Assembly: GCA_965242665.1 (NCBI GenBank)
Contig: OZ251484.1
Coordinates: 2,790,001 to 2,854,000 of the forward strand
From: VXLM01 sp965242665
Lineage (GTDB): Bacteria; Chloroflexota; Dehalococcoidia; Lucifugimonadales; VXLM01
Direction: 5' to 3'
DNA length: 64,000 nt
Below are positions 33,780-42,833 of this stretch, piece after piece. Position 1 is the first letter of the stretch; each line of letters opens with the position of its first letter. Below the pieces are notes generated by a model. The model was not told the origin of the DNA. It ran no database searches and saw nothing but the letters and a program-made list of their open reading frames with translations. The position numbers were made by a program, and so were the translations under genes.

Positions 33780-34821
33780 CTACCGAGTTGCGCGCCTTTT
33801 GAGCCTGACGTGCGGATCGACCGCGTCGAGTGCGATGTCGCAGACGAGCACACCAACCACCGCAAGCGCGCAAAGTACCAAGAAGATCGACCCATACAGG
33901 TACATATCAGGACCTTCATGTACCATCTCCTGCACCATCCACCAGCCAAGCGTAGGTAGATTCATCACGACCGACACGATGACCGATCCTCCGATCAGTG
34001 TGGGCAGCAGAGAGCGAAACCCGCCGATCAAGCGGACGGTTGCCGCGCGCGGCGTACTTGGCGATCAATTTCCATTCTGGTACGCCCCTCGCCCGGGCGG
34101 CCGCAACGTAGTGCTTGCCAATCTCTTCGAGTAAGGCGTCGCGGAGCAGACTAGACTGTTTTGCAACGCCAGCCGCGCCTAATACGATGCCCGGCACAAT
34201 GAGGTGTTGCAGCATGCCAACGACCTTGCCTACGCTCCAGACGTTCCAAGGTATGTTGACATATTCAGGTGGTAGCAGACCTCCCCCATTCCACCCAAAG
34301 AAGGCAAACAAGAAGTAGGCCAAGAGCAGAGCCAGCAGGAAGTCGGGCACATTCAATCCTACGGATTTAAAGAGCGTGAGGTCGCGGTCTCCTGAGAGGC
34401 GTCTTACGGCCGAGTAGACGCCGATTGGGATGGACGAGAACCATATCAACATGGATGTGAAGCCCAGCAACGCAAGCGTGAACCCCAGTCCCCTGTGCAC
34501 GCGTTCTTTGAAATCTGAAGAGCGATCTACGTCATAATGAGGGCGAGGACCGAAATCAATCTTGAAGACGACTCCATGAATCCAGTCCCCGTATTGCCAA
34601 AGCAACGGCCGCTTCAAGCCGAAGTAGTCGCGCAGGGTGTCCCGTTCCTCGTTGGTCAGACCTTCGTAAAACCCTCTGCCGGCGAGGCGAAGTTCAGCTG
34701 CGTCAATGACATCGCCTTTTGGTAATTGAATGATTACAAAGGCGAACAGCGAAATGACCCATAGCGTGCCCGCGGCGAGGAGGATCCGTGCGATAGCGAA
34801 GCGTAACGTCTTCATATTCAT
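33780..34821 (-). pseudogene. Frameshifted DppB/OppB-type ABC permease gene
   Basis: The N-terminal part (MNMKTLRFAIARILLAAG, then FAFVIIQLPKGD) and the EAA-type loop before EWKLIAKYAAR are those of peptide/nickel permeases. The frame shifts within a CGCGCGC run at about 34043-34052; one base less would continue into VRLIGGFRSLLPTLIG and the last helices (GSIFLVLCALAVVGVLV), ending at 33780. No binding protein, second permease or ATPase lies nearby, so the gene is an orphan, probably decaying. A base error in assembly is the alternative. Confidence 0.75.
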
Positions 34822-35007
34822 GATGACTACACATCCTACTTTCGGGAGTGTGCCACATCGTGCGTACACTATTGTACACTACAGGAGAAACGCCGGAATA
34901 GAAAAGGGTTCGTTGGGGCGGGCGCGATGGGAGCGGGGTGCCGCTCCGGTTGGTTCCTACCCCTACTACATCACCCCGATAGAGTGAAGCGGAAGAATAC
35001 GGATTTA

Positions 35008-35162
35008 CCGTTTACTTTTGCGGCATGGATTGCGCCCGGGCCACAAAAGGTTGGACTCTCCGTCATTCCCGCGAAGGCGGGAATCTCCCGTTGCGCGATT
35101 GGACTCACCGCTTTGGAGAGTCACCGTCCCCCAGACGTCATGCCGCAAAAGGAAACGGAACC
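35008..35162 (+). mobile_element. Non-coding inverted-repeat element, minimal copy
   Basis: This 155-bp copy has the ends CCGTTTACTTTTGCGGCAT and ATGCCGCAAAAGGAAACGG. It holds a single complete palindromic repeat at 35062-35085 and the conserved right-hand body (GTTGCGCGATTGGACTCACCG). It shows what the longer copies look like before tandem expansion. The rest of the 34822-35195 gap holds nothing I can support. Confidence 0.85.
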
Positions 35163-35195
35163 AATACGGAGACAGTGACCCGGGGTTTCTGTACG

Positions 35196-36425
35196 CTAGG
35201 TTTTTTCGCGTGAGGCTGCGTCCCAGACGTTGGGGGATGGGCGGAGGTAGGCACGGAGGGCGAGGCTGATGGGGAGGACGGCGGCGGTGAGGAGTCCCAT
35301 TACGCCCATGCTGACGCGGATGCCGTATACGTCGGCGAGACGGCCAAAGAGGAGGGGGGCAGTGAACGCGCCGGATTCGTTCGTAGTGTAGAAGAAGCCG
35401 TACATGCGGGATCGTCTGGACTGAGGGGCGATGGCGGCGACCGTAGCATAGAGGGATGATGAGGTGCCGTTCAGTCCAACGCCGAGTGCTATCATCAGGG
35501 GGGCAACGGCGAATCCTGGGGCGTAGATGGTTGCTACGAGAAATGCGGCGGCGGCGGCTTTTGTGACCCAGATGATGCTGATGAGACCGTGGCGTTCGCT
35601 GAGCCAGCCGCAGAGGTATTTACCGAATGCTCCTCCCGCTAGCAGCAGGAGAAGCATGACGAATATCTGGGATTCTCCCATGCCGCGGTCGTCGAGGATG
35701 AAGGGAACGAAGGTGAGGGCGGCTGCGCGTATGGCGGAGTCAATGAATCCGACGACGCTGAGGGCGGCGAATCCGGCCTTGGGGACGGGGTTGTCGGAGG
35801 CGCTGCCCGGCTTGCGCTGGGGACTTGGGGGTTTCCCGATGTCGACGCTGCGTCTGAGGAATAGGGAGGCGAGGAAGAAGACGATGGCCGCAGCGCCCAC
35901 GGTGAACATGGCGGCGCGCCAGCCGTATGCGACGGCGACGACTAGTGCGACGGCTGGCGCTGCCATCTTGCCGAGGTCGCCAGCGAAGTTGACGGCGCCT
36001 ACGGCGGTTGCGCGGGATTTCGCGTCGTAGGCGCGGGAGACGATGCCGGAGGCGAGCGGGTGCTGAGTGCCGCCTCCCAAGCCGCCTGCAAGGGTGAGTG
36101 CGAGAAGGAAGGTGAAGCTGGATGCGGACGCCATTCCGATGAGTCCTGCGGCCACCCAAAGGTTTCCGCCGATGAGGAGCCAGAATTCTCCGAATCGTTC
36201 GGCTAAGAAGCCTGCAGGGACTTGGAGGACTGCGGAAGCGGCGGCGTATAACGATCTGAGCATGGCGGCTTCGGTGAAGGTGAGGTCGAGGTCGTCCTTG
36301 ATGGGAAGTAAGAGCGGCGGGTAGAGCGCGAAGAAGAGGTCGCTCCAGACGTGGGTCGCGGAGGCGAACAGGAGGATGCGGCGGGATTGGGGGGCCCTAG
36401 TCCAAAGGTGAAGTGGGTTTTTCAT
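35196..36425 (-). CDS. MFS transporter
   Basis: A 409-residue transporter with about 12 membrane helices and a central cytoplasmic loop (KPPSPQRKPGSASDNP). Loops rich in Arg/Gly between helices 2 and 3 and the pattern ERFGEFWLLIGGNLWVAAGL fit the major facilitator superfamily. The N-terminal region (FASATHVWSDLFFALYPPLLLPI) is like that of fosmidomycin-resistance-type members, but the substrate is unknown. It stands alone between a repeat element and an accessory R-M pair. Confidence 0.85.
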   Translation of the reverse strand: MKNPLHLWTRAPQSRRILLFASATHVWSDLFFALYPPLLLPIKDDLDLTFTEAAMLRSLYAAASAVLQVPAGFLAERFGEFWLLIGGNLWVAAGLIGMASASSFTFLLALTLAGGLGGGTQHPLASGIVSRAYDAKSRATAVGAVNFAGDLGKMAAPAVALVVAVAYGWRAAMFTVGAAAIVFFLASLFLRRSVDIGKPPSPQRKPGSASDNPVPKAGFAALSVVGFIDSAIRAAALTFVPFILDDRGMGESQIFVMLLLLLAGGAFGKYLCGWLSERHGLISIIWVTKAAAAAFLVATIYAPGFAVAPLMIALGVGLNGTSSSLYATVAAIAPQSRRSRMYGFFYTTNESGAFTAPLLFGRLADVYGIRVSMGVMGLLTAAVLPISLALRAYLRPSPNVWDAASREKT

Positions 36426-36473
36426 AGTGAGGGAGGGCGAGAGCGTGCGAAAGGATTGTGACAGAAGAAGAAC

Positions 36474-36980
36474 TCAAGTTCCATTATGTGTCTGATCCTC
36501 GTATACGATCCTTCCATTATCGCGCGCCCATTTAATCGAAAAACCAAGATGAGAAATTTGGTTCTTGCTACGATCCAATTGACGCTCTGCCTCTATTACA
36601 ACAGTTTTGGGGTCAAGCTCATAGATGACTTTGCATTTGGTTTGATTGTCTGTATAAAACACCGCAAGATACAACTTTGTGTTCCGTGTAATTCTTGCCA
36701 AAGACTCGTCACGCTTACTGGCCGGTTCTTTGAACATTCTGTCAAGTTGTCCGCTTCCACCCTCCTTGCAAGAGAGGTATTCATACTTCTCTTCCGGATT
36801 ACCATAAGCATGAGCATCTGCATCACGCTTGGAATGAATCAACTCATGTCCGAGGATTTCAGCAATGATCATTTCTTTGACAAGGCCAGGCTGCAGCAAA
36901 TTGCTGATGTCTACCGATCGGGCTAAGTCGTTTGCTTTCAACACCAAATCAATGATTCTACGGTAAATATCGCGCGTCAT
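36474..36980 (-). CDS. Putative type II restriction endonuclease
   Basis: A 168-residue protein whose ATG shares one base with the stop of the preceding methyltransferase (TAATG). The segment from D53/D55 (KRDADAHAYG) to YEYLSCKEGG (E67, K72) resembles the acidic-Glu-Lys core of PD-(D/E)XK restriction enzymes with the YEYLSC-type strand. The gene is AT-rich. Tight linkage to a DNA methyltransferase supports a cognate nuclease. The fold is inferred, and the E-x4-K spacing is atypical. Earlier in-frame codons to 37094 lie inside the methyltransferase gene and are not used. Confidence 0.6.
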   Translation of the reverse strand: MTRDIYRRIIDLVLKANDLARSVDISNLLQPGLVKEMIIAEILGHELIHSKRDADAHAYGNPEEKYEYLSCKEGGSGQLDRMFKEPASKRDESLARITRNTKLYLAVFYTDNQTKCKVIYELDPKTVVIEAERQLDRSKNQISHLGFSIKWARDNGRIVYEDQTHNGT

Positions 36981-37810
36981 TACAGCAGTCTCTCTGAAAG
37001 ATCGTGCTCCACGGCCGCCAGTCTGGCGTTGGCGGCGTCGACGAACGTCTTGTTGCTTTCGATGCCGATGAAGCGCCTGCCGAGTCTCTTGCATACGACG
37101 GGGCAGGTGCCGACGCCCGCAAACGGGTCAAGGACGAGGTCGCCCGCGGCGGAGCTTGCCTTGACGAGCCTTTCCATGAGTTTCTCTGGTTTTTGGATGG
37201 TGTTGAGGGTTTCCCTGCTGACGAGTTCTTTGGATTTGTAGGTGAGTTGCTTGATGTCACCCCAGACGTCGCCCGGGTTCTTTCCATTGTCGTTGAATTT
37301 AGTCTTTGGAAATTTGCCGTTCGCGACGCTGGGGACGCGCTCGCAGCGGAGTCGGTGTTCAAGTTCGACGAGCTGGTCGACTCTGATTGCGTCCAGGTCG
37401 AACGTCTGAGGTCTTGGGCCTTTAGTGAAGTAGCAGATGATGTCGTAGTTGTTGGTGTAGTTGATTCTTCCTTGGGCTAGCCGGCTGGGTTGGAACCAGA
37501 CGATCTTGGAGTGGAGGGTGAGGAATGGTCGGTAGTCAATGAAGTCGATGCAGTCCGGCTTGCCGAATAGGTACAGGGCAGCGGAGTTCTTCATCTTCGC
37601 GGCGAAGACCTCGATCAGTTTCAGGTTGAATTCTTGGATATCGTCGATCCTGTCCCAATCGTTGGCGGTGACTCCGTATGGGCCGTCGCAGATTATGAGG
37701 TCGACGGACTCGTCGTCAATTCTTGGGAGCAGGTCGAAGGCGTCTGCATGGTAGATTTTGTCGATGTCGAGCATGTGTCGTGGTTCGTGGGCGGGCGTCT
37801 GGGTGGTCAT
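36980..37810 (-). CDS. Beta-class site-specific DNA methyltransferase
   Basis: A 276-residue enzyme with motif IV DGPYG at residues 42-46 (usually DPPY) near the N-terminus and motif I LDPFAGVGT near the C-terminus, the beta-class order. IQKPEKLMERLVKASS between them is the usual block before motif I. It would methylate adenine N6 or cytosine N4 within a specific site. It overlaps the upstream EF-G-like gene by four bases (ATGA) and the downstream putative nuclease by one, so three genes are translated as a unit. The Gly in DGPY is uncommon. Confidence 0.85.
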   Translation of the reverse strand: MTTQTPAHEPRHMLDIDKIYHADAFDLLPRIDDESVDLIICDGPYGVTANDWDRIDDIQEFNLKLIEVFAAKMKNSAALYLFGKPDCIDFIDYRPFLTLHSKIVWFQPSRLAQGRINYTNNYDIICYFTKGPRPQTFDLDAIRVDQLVELEHRLRCERVPSVANGKFPKTKFNDNGKNPGDVWGDIKQLTYKSKELVSRETLNTIQKPEKLMERLVKASSAAGDLVLDPFAGVGTCPVVCKRLGRRFIGIESNKTFVDAANARLAAVEHDLSERLL

Positions 37811-39852
37811 CCTGCGCGGGCCTCGTCCAAGGCTCGTTGCTGTTCGACGGCTCGTTCGACGAGGTGGGGCGGGACAACTTGGTAGCGGTCGAAGCGCATG
37901 ATGAAGGTGCCGCGTCCTTGGGTTTGGGAGCGGAGGTCTGTCGCGTAGCGGAGCATTTCTGCTTGGGGGGCTTCGACTTCGATGGTAGTGAAGCCGTTGC
38001 CTTCGGGGTTCATGCCGAGGATGCGCGCGCGCTTGCTGTTGAGGTCTCCCATGACGTCGCCGGTATCGCCGTCGGGGACGAGGATGCGTGCGTAGACGAT
38101 GGGTTCGAGAAGTTGCGGGTTGGCCTGTTCGATGCCGCTGGAGAAGGCGTTGCCGCCTGCGATTTCGAATGAGACGCCAGAGGAGTCGACCGGGTGGAAG
38201 CTGCCGTCGTAGAGGGTGGCTTTGACGTCGACGACAGGGAAGCCGCCGATGACGCCGGAGTCGAGCGCTTTGGCACAGCCTTTTTGTACGGACGGGATGT
38301 ATTCTCTCGGGACGGAGCCTCCTACGACTCTCTCGTCGAACTCGAAGCCGGAGCCGCGCGGGAGGGGCTGTATTTCGAGGTAGACTTCGGCGAATTGGCC
38401 GTGTCCTCCGCTTTGCTTCTTGTGTCGGTAGTGGGCGTTGGACTGTCGGCTGATGGTTTCCTTGTAGGGGACTTTTGGTGTCATGAGGAGAATATCGACG
38501 CCGAATTTGCGCTTCATCTTTTCGACTGCGACTTCGACGTGGACGTCTCCGAGTCCACCGAGGAGGAGTTCACCGGTATCGGGTTCGCGCGAGACGCTGA
38601 GGCTGGGGTCTTCCTCAGCCATGCGTCCGATGGCGTTGGTGAGTTTGTCCACGTCTGCTTGGGACTTTGGGAAGGCGGCCATGGAGAAGACCGGGGCCGG
38701 GAACTCGAGCGGGGGCAGAGTGATGGGTTGTGACCTGGCCGAGAGCGTGTCTCCGGTAAGTGTGGAGCCGAGTTTGGCGACTGCGCCGATGTCTCCGGCT
38801 GTCAGCTCTTGGGATGGTTCTTGTTCTCGTCCCCGCACGGTGTAGACGGCGCCGATCCGTTCGGACTCGGCGCGGGAGGCGTTCCATACTTGGGAATCGC
38901 TGGATAGAGCGCCGCTGAATACCTTGAAATAGGAGAGCTTTCCGACGAAGGGGTCTGCGGAAGTCTTGAATATCTGCGCCGCGGGGGGGCCGGAGGCGTC
39001 GAAGTGCAACTCGATTTCCCCGCCCTCGCCGTCTTGGGCTGTACGGGGAGGGCACTGGGTTGGGGAGGGCAAGAGGTTGACGATGGCGTCGAGGAGCTCG
39101 TGGACGCCGGTTCCTTGCAGTGCGGAGGTTGCAGCGACGGGGATGAATGCGCCTTCGGCCATTCCCTTCTTGAGTCCAGCGAGTATCTCTTCTTCGGAGA
39201 GGTCTTCTCCTTCGAGGTATTTGTCGGCGAGGGTTTCGTCAGATTCGGCGGCGGCCTCGATGATGCGGTCTTTGGCGTCGGAGGCCAGGTCTGCGAGGTC
39301 AGGGGGAATGTCCGCCTTGGGGTCGAGGAGGTTGACGACGCCGGAGAAGTCGGATTCCGAGCCGATGGGGAGTTGTATTGGGACGCATTCGCGTCCGAAG
39401 GCGGCGGCGATGCCTTCCATGACTTGGTGGAAGTCGGAGTTTTCACGGTCGAGTTTGTTGACGACGATCATTCTTGGGAGGCTCTGCGCCATTTGCCACA
39501 TTTGTATGGCGCCGACTTCGATTCCGGCTGGGGCGGAGATGAGTATGAGCGCGGCGTCTGCCGCGTGGAGCGCAGAGACGACCTCCCCTCGGTAGTCGGC
39601 GTATCCTGGGCTGTCGAGCAGGTTGATCTTGCACCCGTTGTGGATGACTGGAATGACAGAGGTTTGGACGCTGTTTTGGCGCTTGTGCTCTTCGGGTTCG
39701 TAGTCGGATGCGGTGGTCTGGTCTTCGATGCGTCCTTGACGCGTCGTGGCTTTCGCGGCGAAGAGGGATGCCTCGGAGAGGATAGTCTTGCCAGCGCCGC
39801 TGTGGGCTAGAAGCGCGACGTTGCGCAGGTGGTCAGTATCGTAGGTCGGCAT
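37807..39852 (-). CDS. Elongation factor G-like GTPase (EF-G-II type)
   Basis: A 681-residue translational GTPase-like protein. G1 is AHSGAGKT, G3 DSPGYADY and G4 NKLDREN. The switch region usually reading RGITI is replaced (RQNSVQTS), as in EF-G-like paralogues rather than housekeeping EF-G. Domains II-V follow, with GGLGDVHVEVAVEKMKRKFG and GSFHPVDSSGVSFEIAG. Its role in paralogue families is not settled. GGAG precedes the ATG at 39852. The gene leads the overlapping R-M genes, an unusual partner. Confidence 0.85.
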   Translation of the reverse strand: MPTYDTDHLRNVALLAHSGAGKTILSEASLFAAKATTRQGRIEDQTTASDYEPEEHKRQNSVQTSVIPVIHNGCKINLLDSPGYADYRGEVVSALHAADAALILISAPAGIEVGAIQMWQMAQSLPRMIVVNKLDRENSDFHQVMEGIAAAFGRECVPIQLPIGSESDFSGVVNLLDPKADIPPDLADLASDAKDRIIEAAAESDETLADKYLEGEDLSEEEILAGLKKGMAEGAFIPVAATSALQGTGVHELLDAIVNLLPSPTQCPPRTAQDGEGGEIELHFDASGPPAAQIFKTSADPFVGKLSYFKVFSGALSSDSQVWNASRAESERIGAVYTVRGREQEPSQELTAGDIGAVAKLGSTLTGDTLSARSQPITLPPLEFPAPVFSMAAFPKSQADVDKLTNAIGRMAEEDPSLSVSREPDTGELLLGGLGDVHVEVAVEKMKRKFGVDILLMTPKVPYKETISRQSNAHYRHKKQSGGHGQFAEVYLEIQPLPRGSGFEFDERVVGGSVPREYIPSVQKGCAKALDSGVIGGFPVVDVKATLYDGSFHPVDSSGVSFEIAGGNAFSSGIEQANPQLLEPIVYARILVPDGDTGDVMGDLNSKRARILGMNPEGNGFTTIEVEAPQAEMLRYATDLRSQTQGRGTFIMRFDRYQVVPPHLVERAVEQQRALDEARAG

Positions 39853-40017
39853 TCCGGTCTCCTCTTCGAGTGGATAGATGATTGACAATTGTATTGAATA
39901 TAGCAGCGTTTGTGCAATGCCGTTCGTAGACACAGGAAGGTTCTTTCCTGCATGTGTGGTGATCGGCAGGATTTTTCGCGCGGGTGAAGTGGGTTGGGGT
40001 TCGGTCTACGCCCCTGT

Positions 40018-40066
40018 CTACGTCATTCCCGCACCCACTCACGTCATTCCCGCGAAGGCGGGAATC
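40018..40066 (+). repeat. Palindromic repeat before the EF-G-like gene
   Basis: One shortened unit is followed by a complete copy at 40043-40066. Immediately after it, a short imperfect copy of the downstream gene's 3' end (about 40078-40106, GTCAGGGGCGAACTC) repeats the true end at 40138-40167. Confidence 0.8.
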
Positions 40067-40139
40067 CGACGCCCCGCATCACTCCCTCGCGTCAGGGGCG
40101 AACTCAGATGTGATGGAGTGGGACATACAGGGACGGGCA

Positions 40140-42521
40140 TCACTCCCGCGCGTCTGGGGCGAACTCCACCTCCCAAATGCGGCCGGCGCCGTCAAACTGT
40201 CCGGTGGTTATTCGTGCGATGCCGTACTGCGGAAGATCGACGCTCACGAGACACCTGTCGTCGAATAGCACGCCGCGCTCGCCGAAGGCGAAGTCGAGGT
40301 TGTCGAATCCATGCTGCCTGCGGTCGGACGGAAGGTCGTCGACGGCCTCAGGGACGACGTGCAGGAAGAAGCGCGCGTCAGTGTCCGCACGTTCGCACGG
40401 CTCCTTGAGGTAGTACAACTTGCCCTCGGTGGCGTACACGTCGAACTCCGAGCGCGCAACGGGTTCGTTGGAAGTGATCGATTGGGACTCCAAGATGAGT
40501 TTGGGCGGGTGAAAATAATGCACTGCGCCCCAAGCCTGGCCGACTCTACCGGTGTTGATCTTGGAAATGTCGTACTGGGGAAGGACAACGTTCTCTAGAC
40601 ATTTGTCGCCGAATAGCAGTCCGCGTTCTTCGAAGTAGAAATCGAGGTTGTCGAATCCATACTGCCTGCGATCGTCTGGAAGATCGTTCTCGTCGATTGG
40701 GTGGACGTGCAGGAAGAAGCGCGTCGGAGTGTCCGCGCCGTCGCACGGCTCCTTGAGGTAGTACACCGTCCGGTCGTCGAAATAGACGTCGAAATCCTCC
40801 CGTGCCGGAGGATCGGTAGATGCGGCCGTTCGAAACACGGCGTCGTACCATGCTTCCAAGCCGGCCCTGTCGTAGAGGAAGAAGTACTGGTTTTGGGGCG
40901 TAAGCAGGGCGTCCGTATCGAGGCGCTCGCGCATGACGACGAACCCGCCATCTACGGCTGGGAGATACACATAGCGGATGGGGCTCGTGTTCAGGTAGTA
41001 ATTTATCGCGTGTCCCGCGTAGCCCTGCCAGGCGGTGAAGTCCTCGTAGTCGCCTCCGATACGGAGGACGGTGATGAGCTCCCCTGCAGTCGCCTCGCGG
41101 ATGGTGAGCATGTCCTGCCCCGCAGCCCTGGCTGCCTGGGCCGTCTCCGCGCTGTGGCCGACGCGGCTCATCTGGAAGCTGGATACTGCGAAGAGCAGCA
41201 GCGCAATGACCGACGCAGCGGCGATGACGCCGTTTCGATTGGTCACCCGGCGCGCCAACAGCAGCGTGATGCTGAAGAAGACCAAGGGAAGGCCGATATA
41301 GTAGATTCTCTCGAATTCATGGAGTGCGGTAAAGTGGCGCATTGGCAGGGCCCAGAAGAAACCGAACGATGCCAAGGTGGCGAACAGCATCTTCTGCCGC
41401 GCGAACATCGAGGCTATCAGACACGCGCCAGACAGAACGACGCCGAGGACGACGGTTAGGCCCTTCGGCAGCCACGTCGGGGTTTCGTGCGCGTCGCCGC
41501 CGCCAAGCAAGGTGTAGGGGATGAACATTCGAAGGATACTTTCGAACTGCCCTTCTAGGAAAGGACGCCAGGCTCTGGCGGGGACTTCTTCGGCGTTTCC
41601 TTGGGAGTCCACTCCGGTGTGCATTAGCATGACCTGGAATGACGGCAACTCCGTCAGCGGCGTCTCGCCCTTCAATGCGGCGTATTCCATGGTGAAGTTG
41701 AAGGCGAGGAGGGATAGACCAAACCCCAGCGCGGCGATGCCGAGCAGCAGATAGCGGCTGCGAAACGGTGCGGACGACGCGCGTTTTACTTGACATAATA
41801 CGGGGGGGGGGGGGGGGGGGGGGGGGGTAGAAGTTGCGGCGGCAGAACGCGCCCGCAGGAGGTCGCGCGCCAACCCGAAGATGACGAACGGCAGGAGCAA
41901 GGCCAAGACGTGCCATCCCAGCAGCAGGGCGACACACGTCTTGACGAGTAGCTGGCGAAAGCGGCCTTCCTGCACGAAGACGACCATGCCGTGGAAGGTC
42001 AACATGACTCCAAAGAGGTCGGGCATCGTGTCGCTGGTGGTCATGTCGTTGTAGTAGAGCAGATAGTATGACGAGAAGGCTAGGAGCGCGGCCGTCAGTG
42101 CGATCCATCGGTTGGATGTGAGGCGGCAGAGCGAGAGATACGCGAGGACGGCGGCGACGGTGAAGAACAGCAGCATGAGGATTCTAGCGGCGTAGAGTTG
42201 AGCGGACGGGTTCCCTCCAAAGGGCAGGGTGGCTAGCTTCGTGCTTGCGTAGCCGCCGATGGGGAAGCGGTTGTACGGCTGGTAGCGAGTGACGCCGTCG
42301 TCGTCTATGAACCGGCGCATGAACCGCTGGAAGTCGTGTTCGGGGGAGAGATTCACGGCTATCGTCAGGTAATGCGAGGACACCCAGTTGTGAACGACTC
42401 CTCGGTAGAAGTATCCTCGGTCGCCGGCGAACACGAACACCGTCGACAGCGCAAGCAACAGCAGGGCCAGGGGAAGCCAAGCAGATCGCAGCGCAGGTGT
42501 GATTCTGTCGAGAGGGGTCAT
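40140..42521 (-). CDS. Polytopic membrane protein, GT-C-like, with duplicated C-terminal domain
   Basis: A protein of about 793 residues. The N-terminal half has about ten to twelve membrane helices and a periplasmic loop (FYRGVVHNWVSSHYLTIA) reminiscent of GT-C/PMT glycosyltransferases, though no DxD or DE motif is certain. The C-terminus has two copies of an 85-residue domain beginning EFDVYATEGKLYYLKEPC-like and ending LPQYDISKI. A run of 26 C on the coding strand encodes eight prolines in a cytoplasmic loop; any slip of one or two bases would stop the protein. The ATG at 42521 is chosen because a TATAAT lies so close to the first ATG that it would be leaderless. Confidence 0.65.
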   Translation of the reverse strand: MTPLDRITPALRSAWLPLALLLLALSTVFVFAGDRGYFYRGVVHNWVSSHYLTIAVNLSPEHDFQRFMRRFIDDDGVTRYQPYNRFPIGGYASTKLATLPFGGNPSAQLYAARILMLLFFTVAAVLAYLSLCRLTSNRWIALTAALLAFSSYYLLYYNDMTTSDTMPDLFGVMLTFHGMVVFVQEGRFRQLLVKTCVALLLGWHVLALLLPFVIFGLARDLLRARSAAATSTPPPPPPPPVLCQVKRASSAPFRSRYLLLGIAALGFGLSLLAFNFTMEYAALKGETPLTELPSFQVMLMHTGVDSQGNAEEVPARAWRPFLEGQFESILRMFIPYTLLGGGDAHETPTWLPKGLTVVLGVVLSGACLIASMFARQKMLFATLASFGFFWALPMRHFTALHEFERIYYIGLPLVFFSITLLLARRVTNRNGVIAAASVIALLLFAVSSFQMSRVGHSAETAQAARAAGQDMLTIREATAGELITVLRIGGDYEDFTAWQGYAGHAINYYLNTSPIRYVYLPAVDGGFVVMRERLDTDALLTPQNQYFFLYDRAGLEAWYDAVFRTAASTDPPAREDFDVYFDDRTVYYLKEPCDGADTPTRFFLHVHPIDENDLPDDRRQYGFDNLDFYFEERGLLFGDKCLENVVLPQYDISKINTGRVGQAWGAVHYFHPPKLILESQSITSNEPVARSEFDVYATEGKLYYLKEPCERADTDARFFLHVVPEAVDDLPSDRRQHGFDNLDFAFGERGVLFDDRCLVSVDLPQYGIARITTGQFDGAGRIWEVEFAPDARE
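41802..41827 (+). repeat. 26-base homopolymer inside a coding sequence
   Basis: Twenty-six consecutive G on the plus strand (C on the coding strand) encode eight Pro after a Thr. As assembled the length keeps the gene in frame. Tracts this long are typical hotspots of slipped-strand length change; they are also difficult to sequence, so the exact count is uncertain. Confidence 0.85.
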
Positions 42522-42566
42522 GCTTCGGAGACGTGCGTGAGGGAAGGAGAGACACATCAGCATATT

Positions 42567-42572
42567 ATTATA
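42567..42572 (-). promoter_or_regulatory. -10 element before the polytopic membrane protein gene
   Basis: A perfect TATAAT on the minus strand sits about 46 bases before the preferred start at 42521. The -35 is weak (TTGCTC about 15 bases upstream). The 42522-42833 gap otherwise holds only this and the opposing promoter at 42753. Confidence 0.35.
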
Positions 42573-42752
42573 CTATACTGACTGCAAGAGCAAAGGAGCG
42601 TTGGTTCTGTTGGATTTCTCGCGGCGGGTCGCTCCCGTATCGCTGCCCCCACCATTCGAGTTCTGCAAAGGTCTGCCTGCGGGGGAATGACGGCGGCCAG
42701 AGTTGCGGTCTGCGGCCGATCCACGTAGACGAAACCGTGGGTATGGAAAGTG

Positions 42753-42782
42753 TTGAGGATATGGGATACCATTTGGTATTAT
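42753..42782 (+). promoter_or_regulatory. Promoter of the DUF1800/DUF1501 pair
   Basis: TTGAGG (42753-42758) and TATTAT (42777-42782) are 18 bases apart and precede the DUF1800 start by about 50 bases. Confidence 0.5.
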
Positions 42783-42833
42783 CTTCGATTAAATCGGTTG
42801 GGTGCGCGGGATCTGGCAACGAGGAGGGATGCG

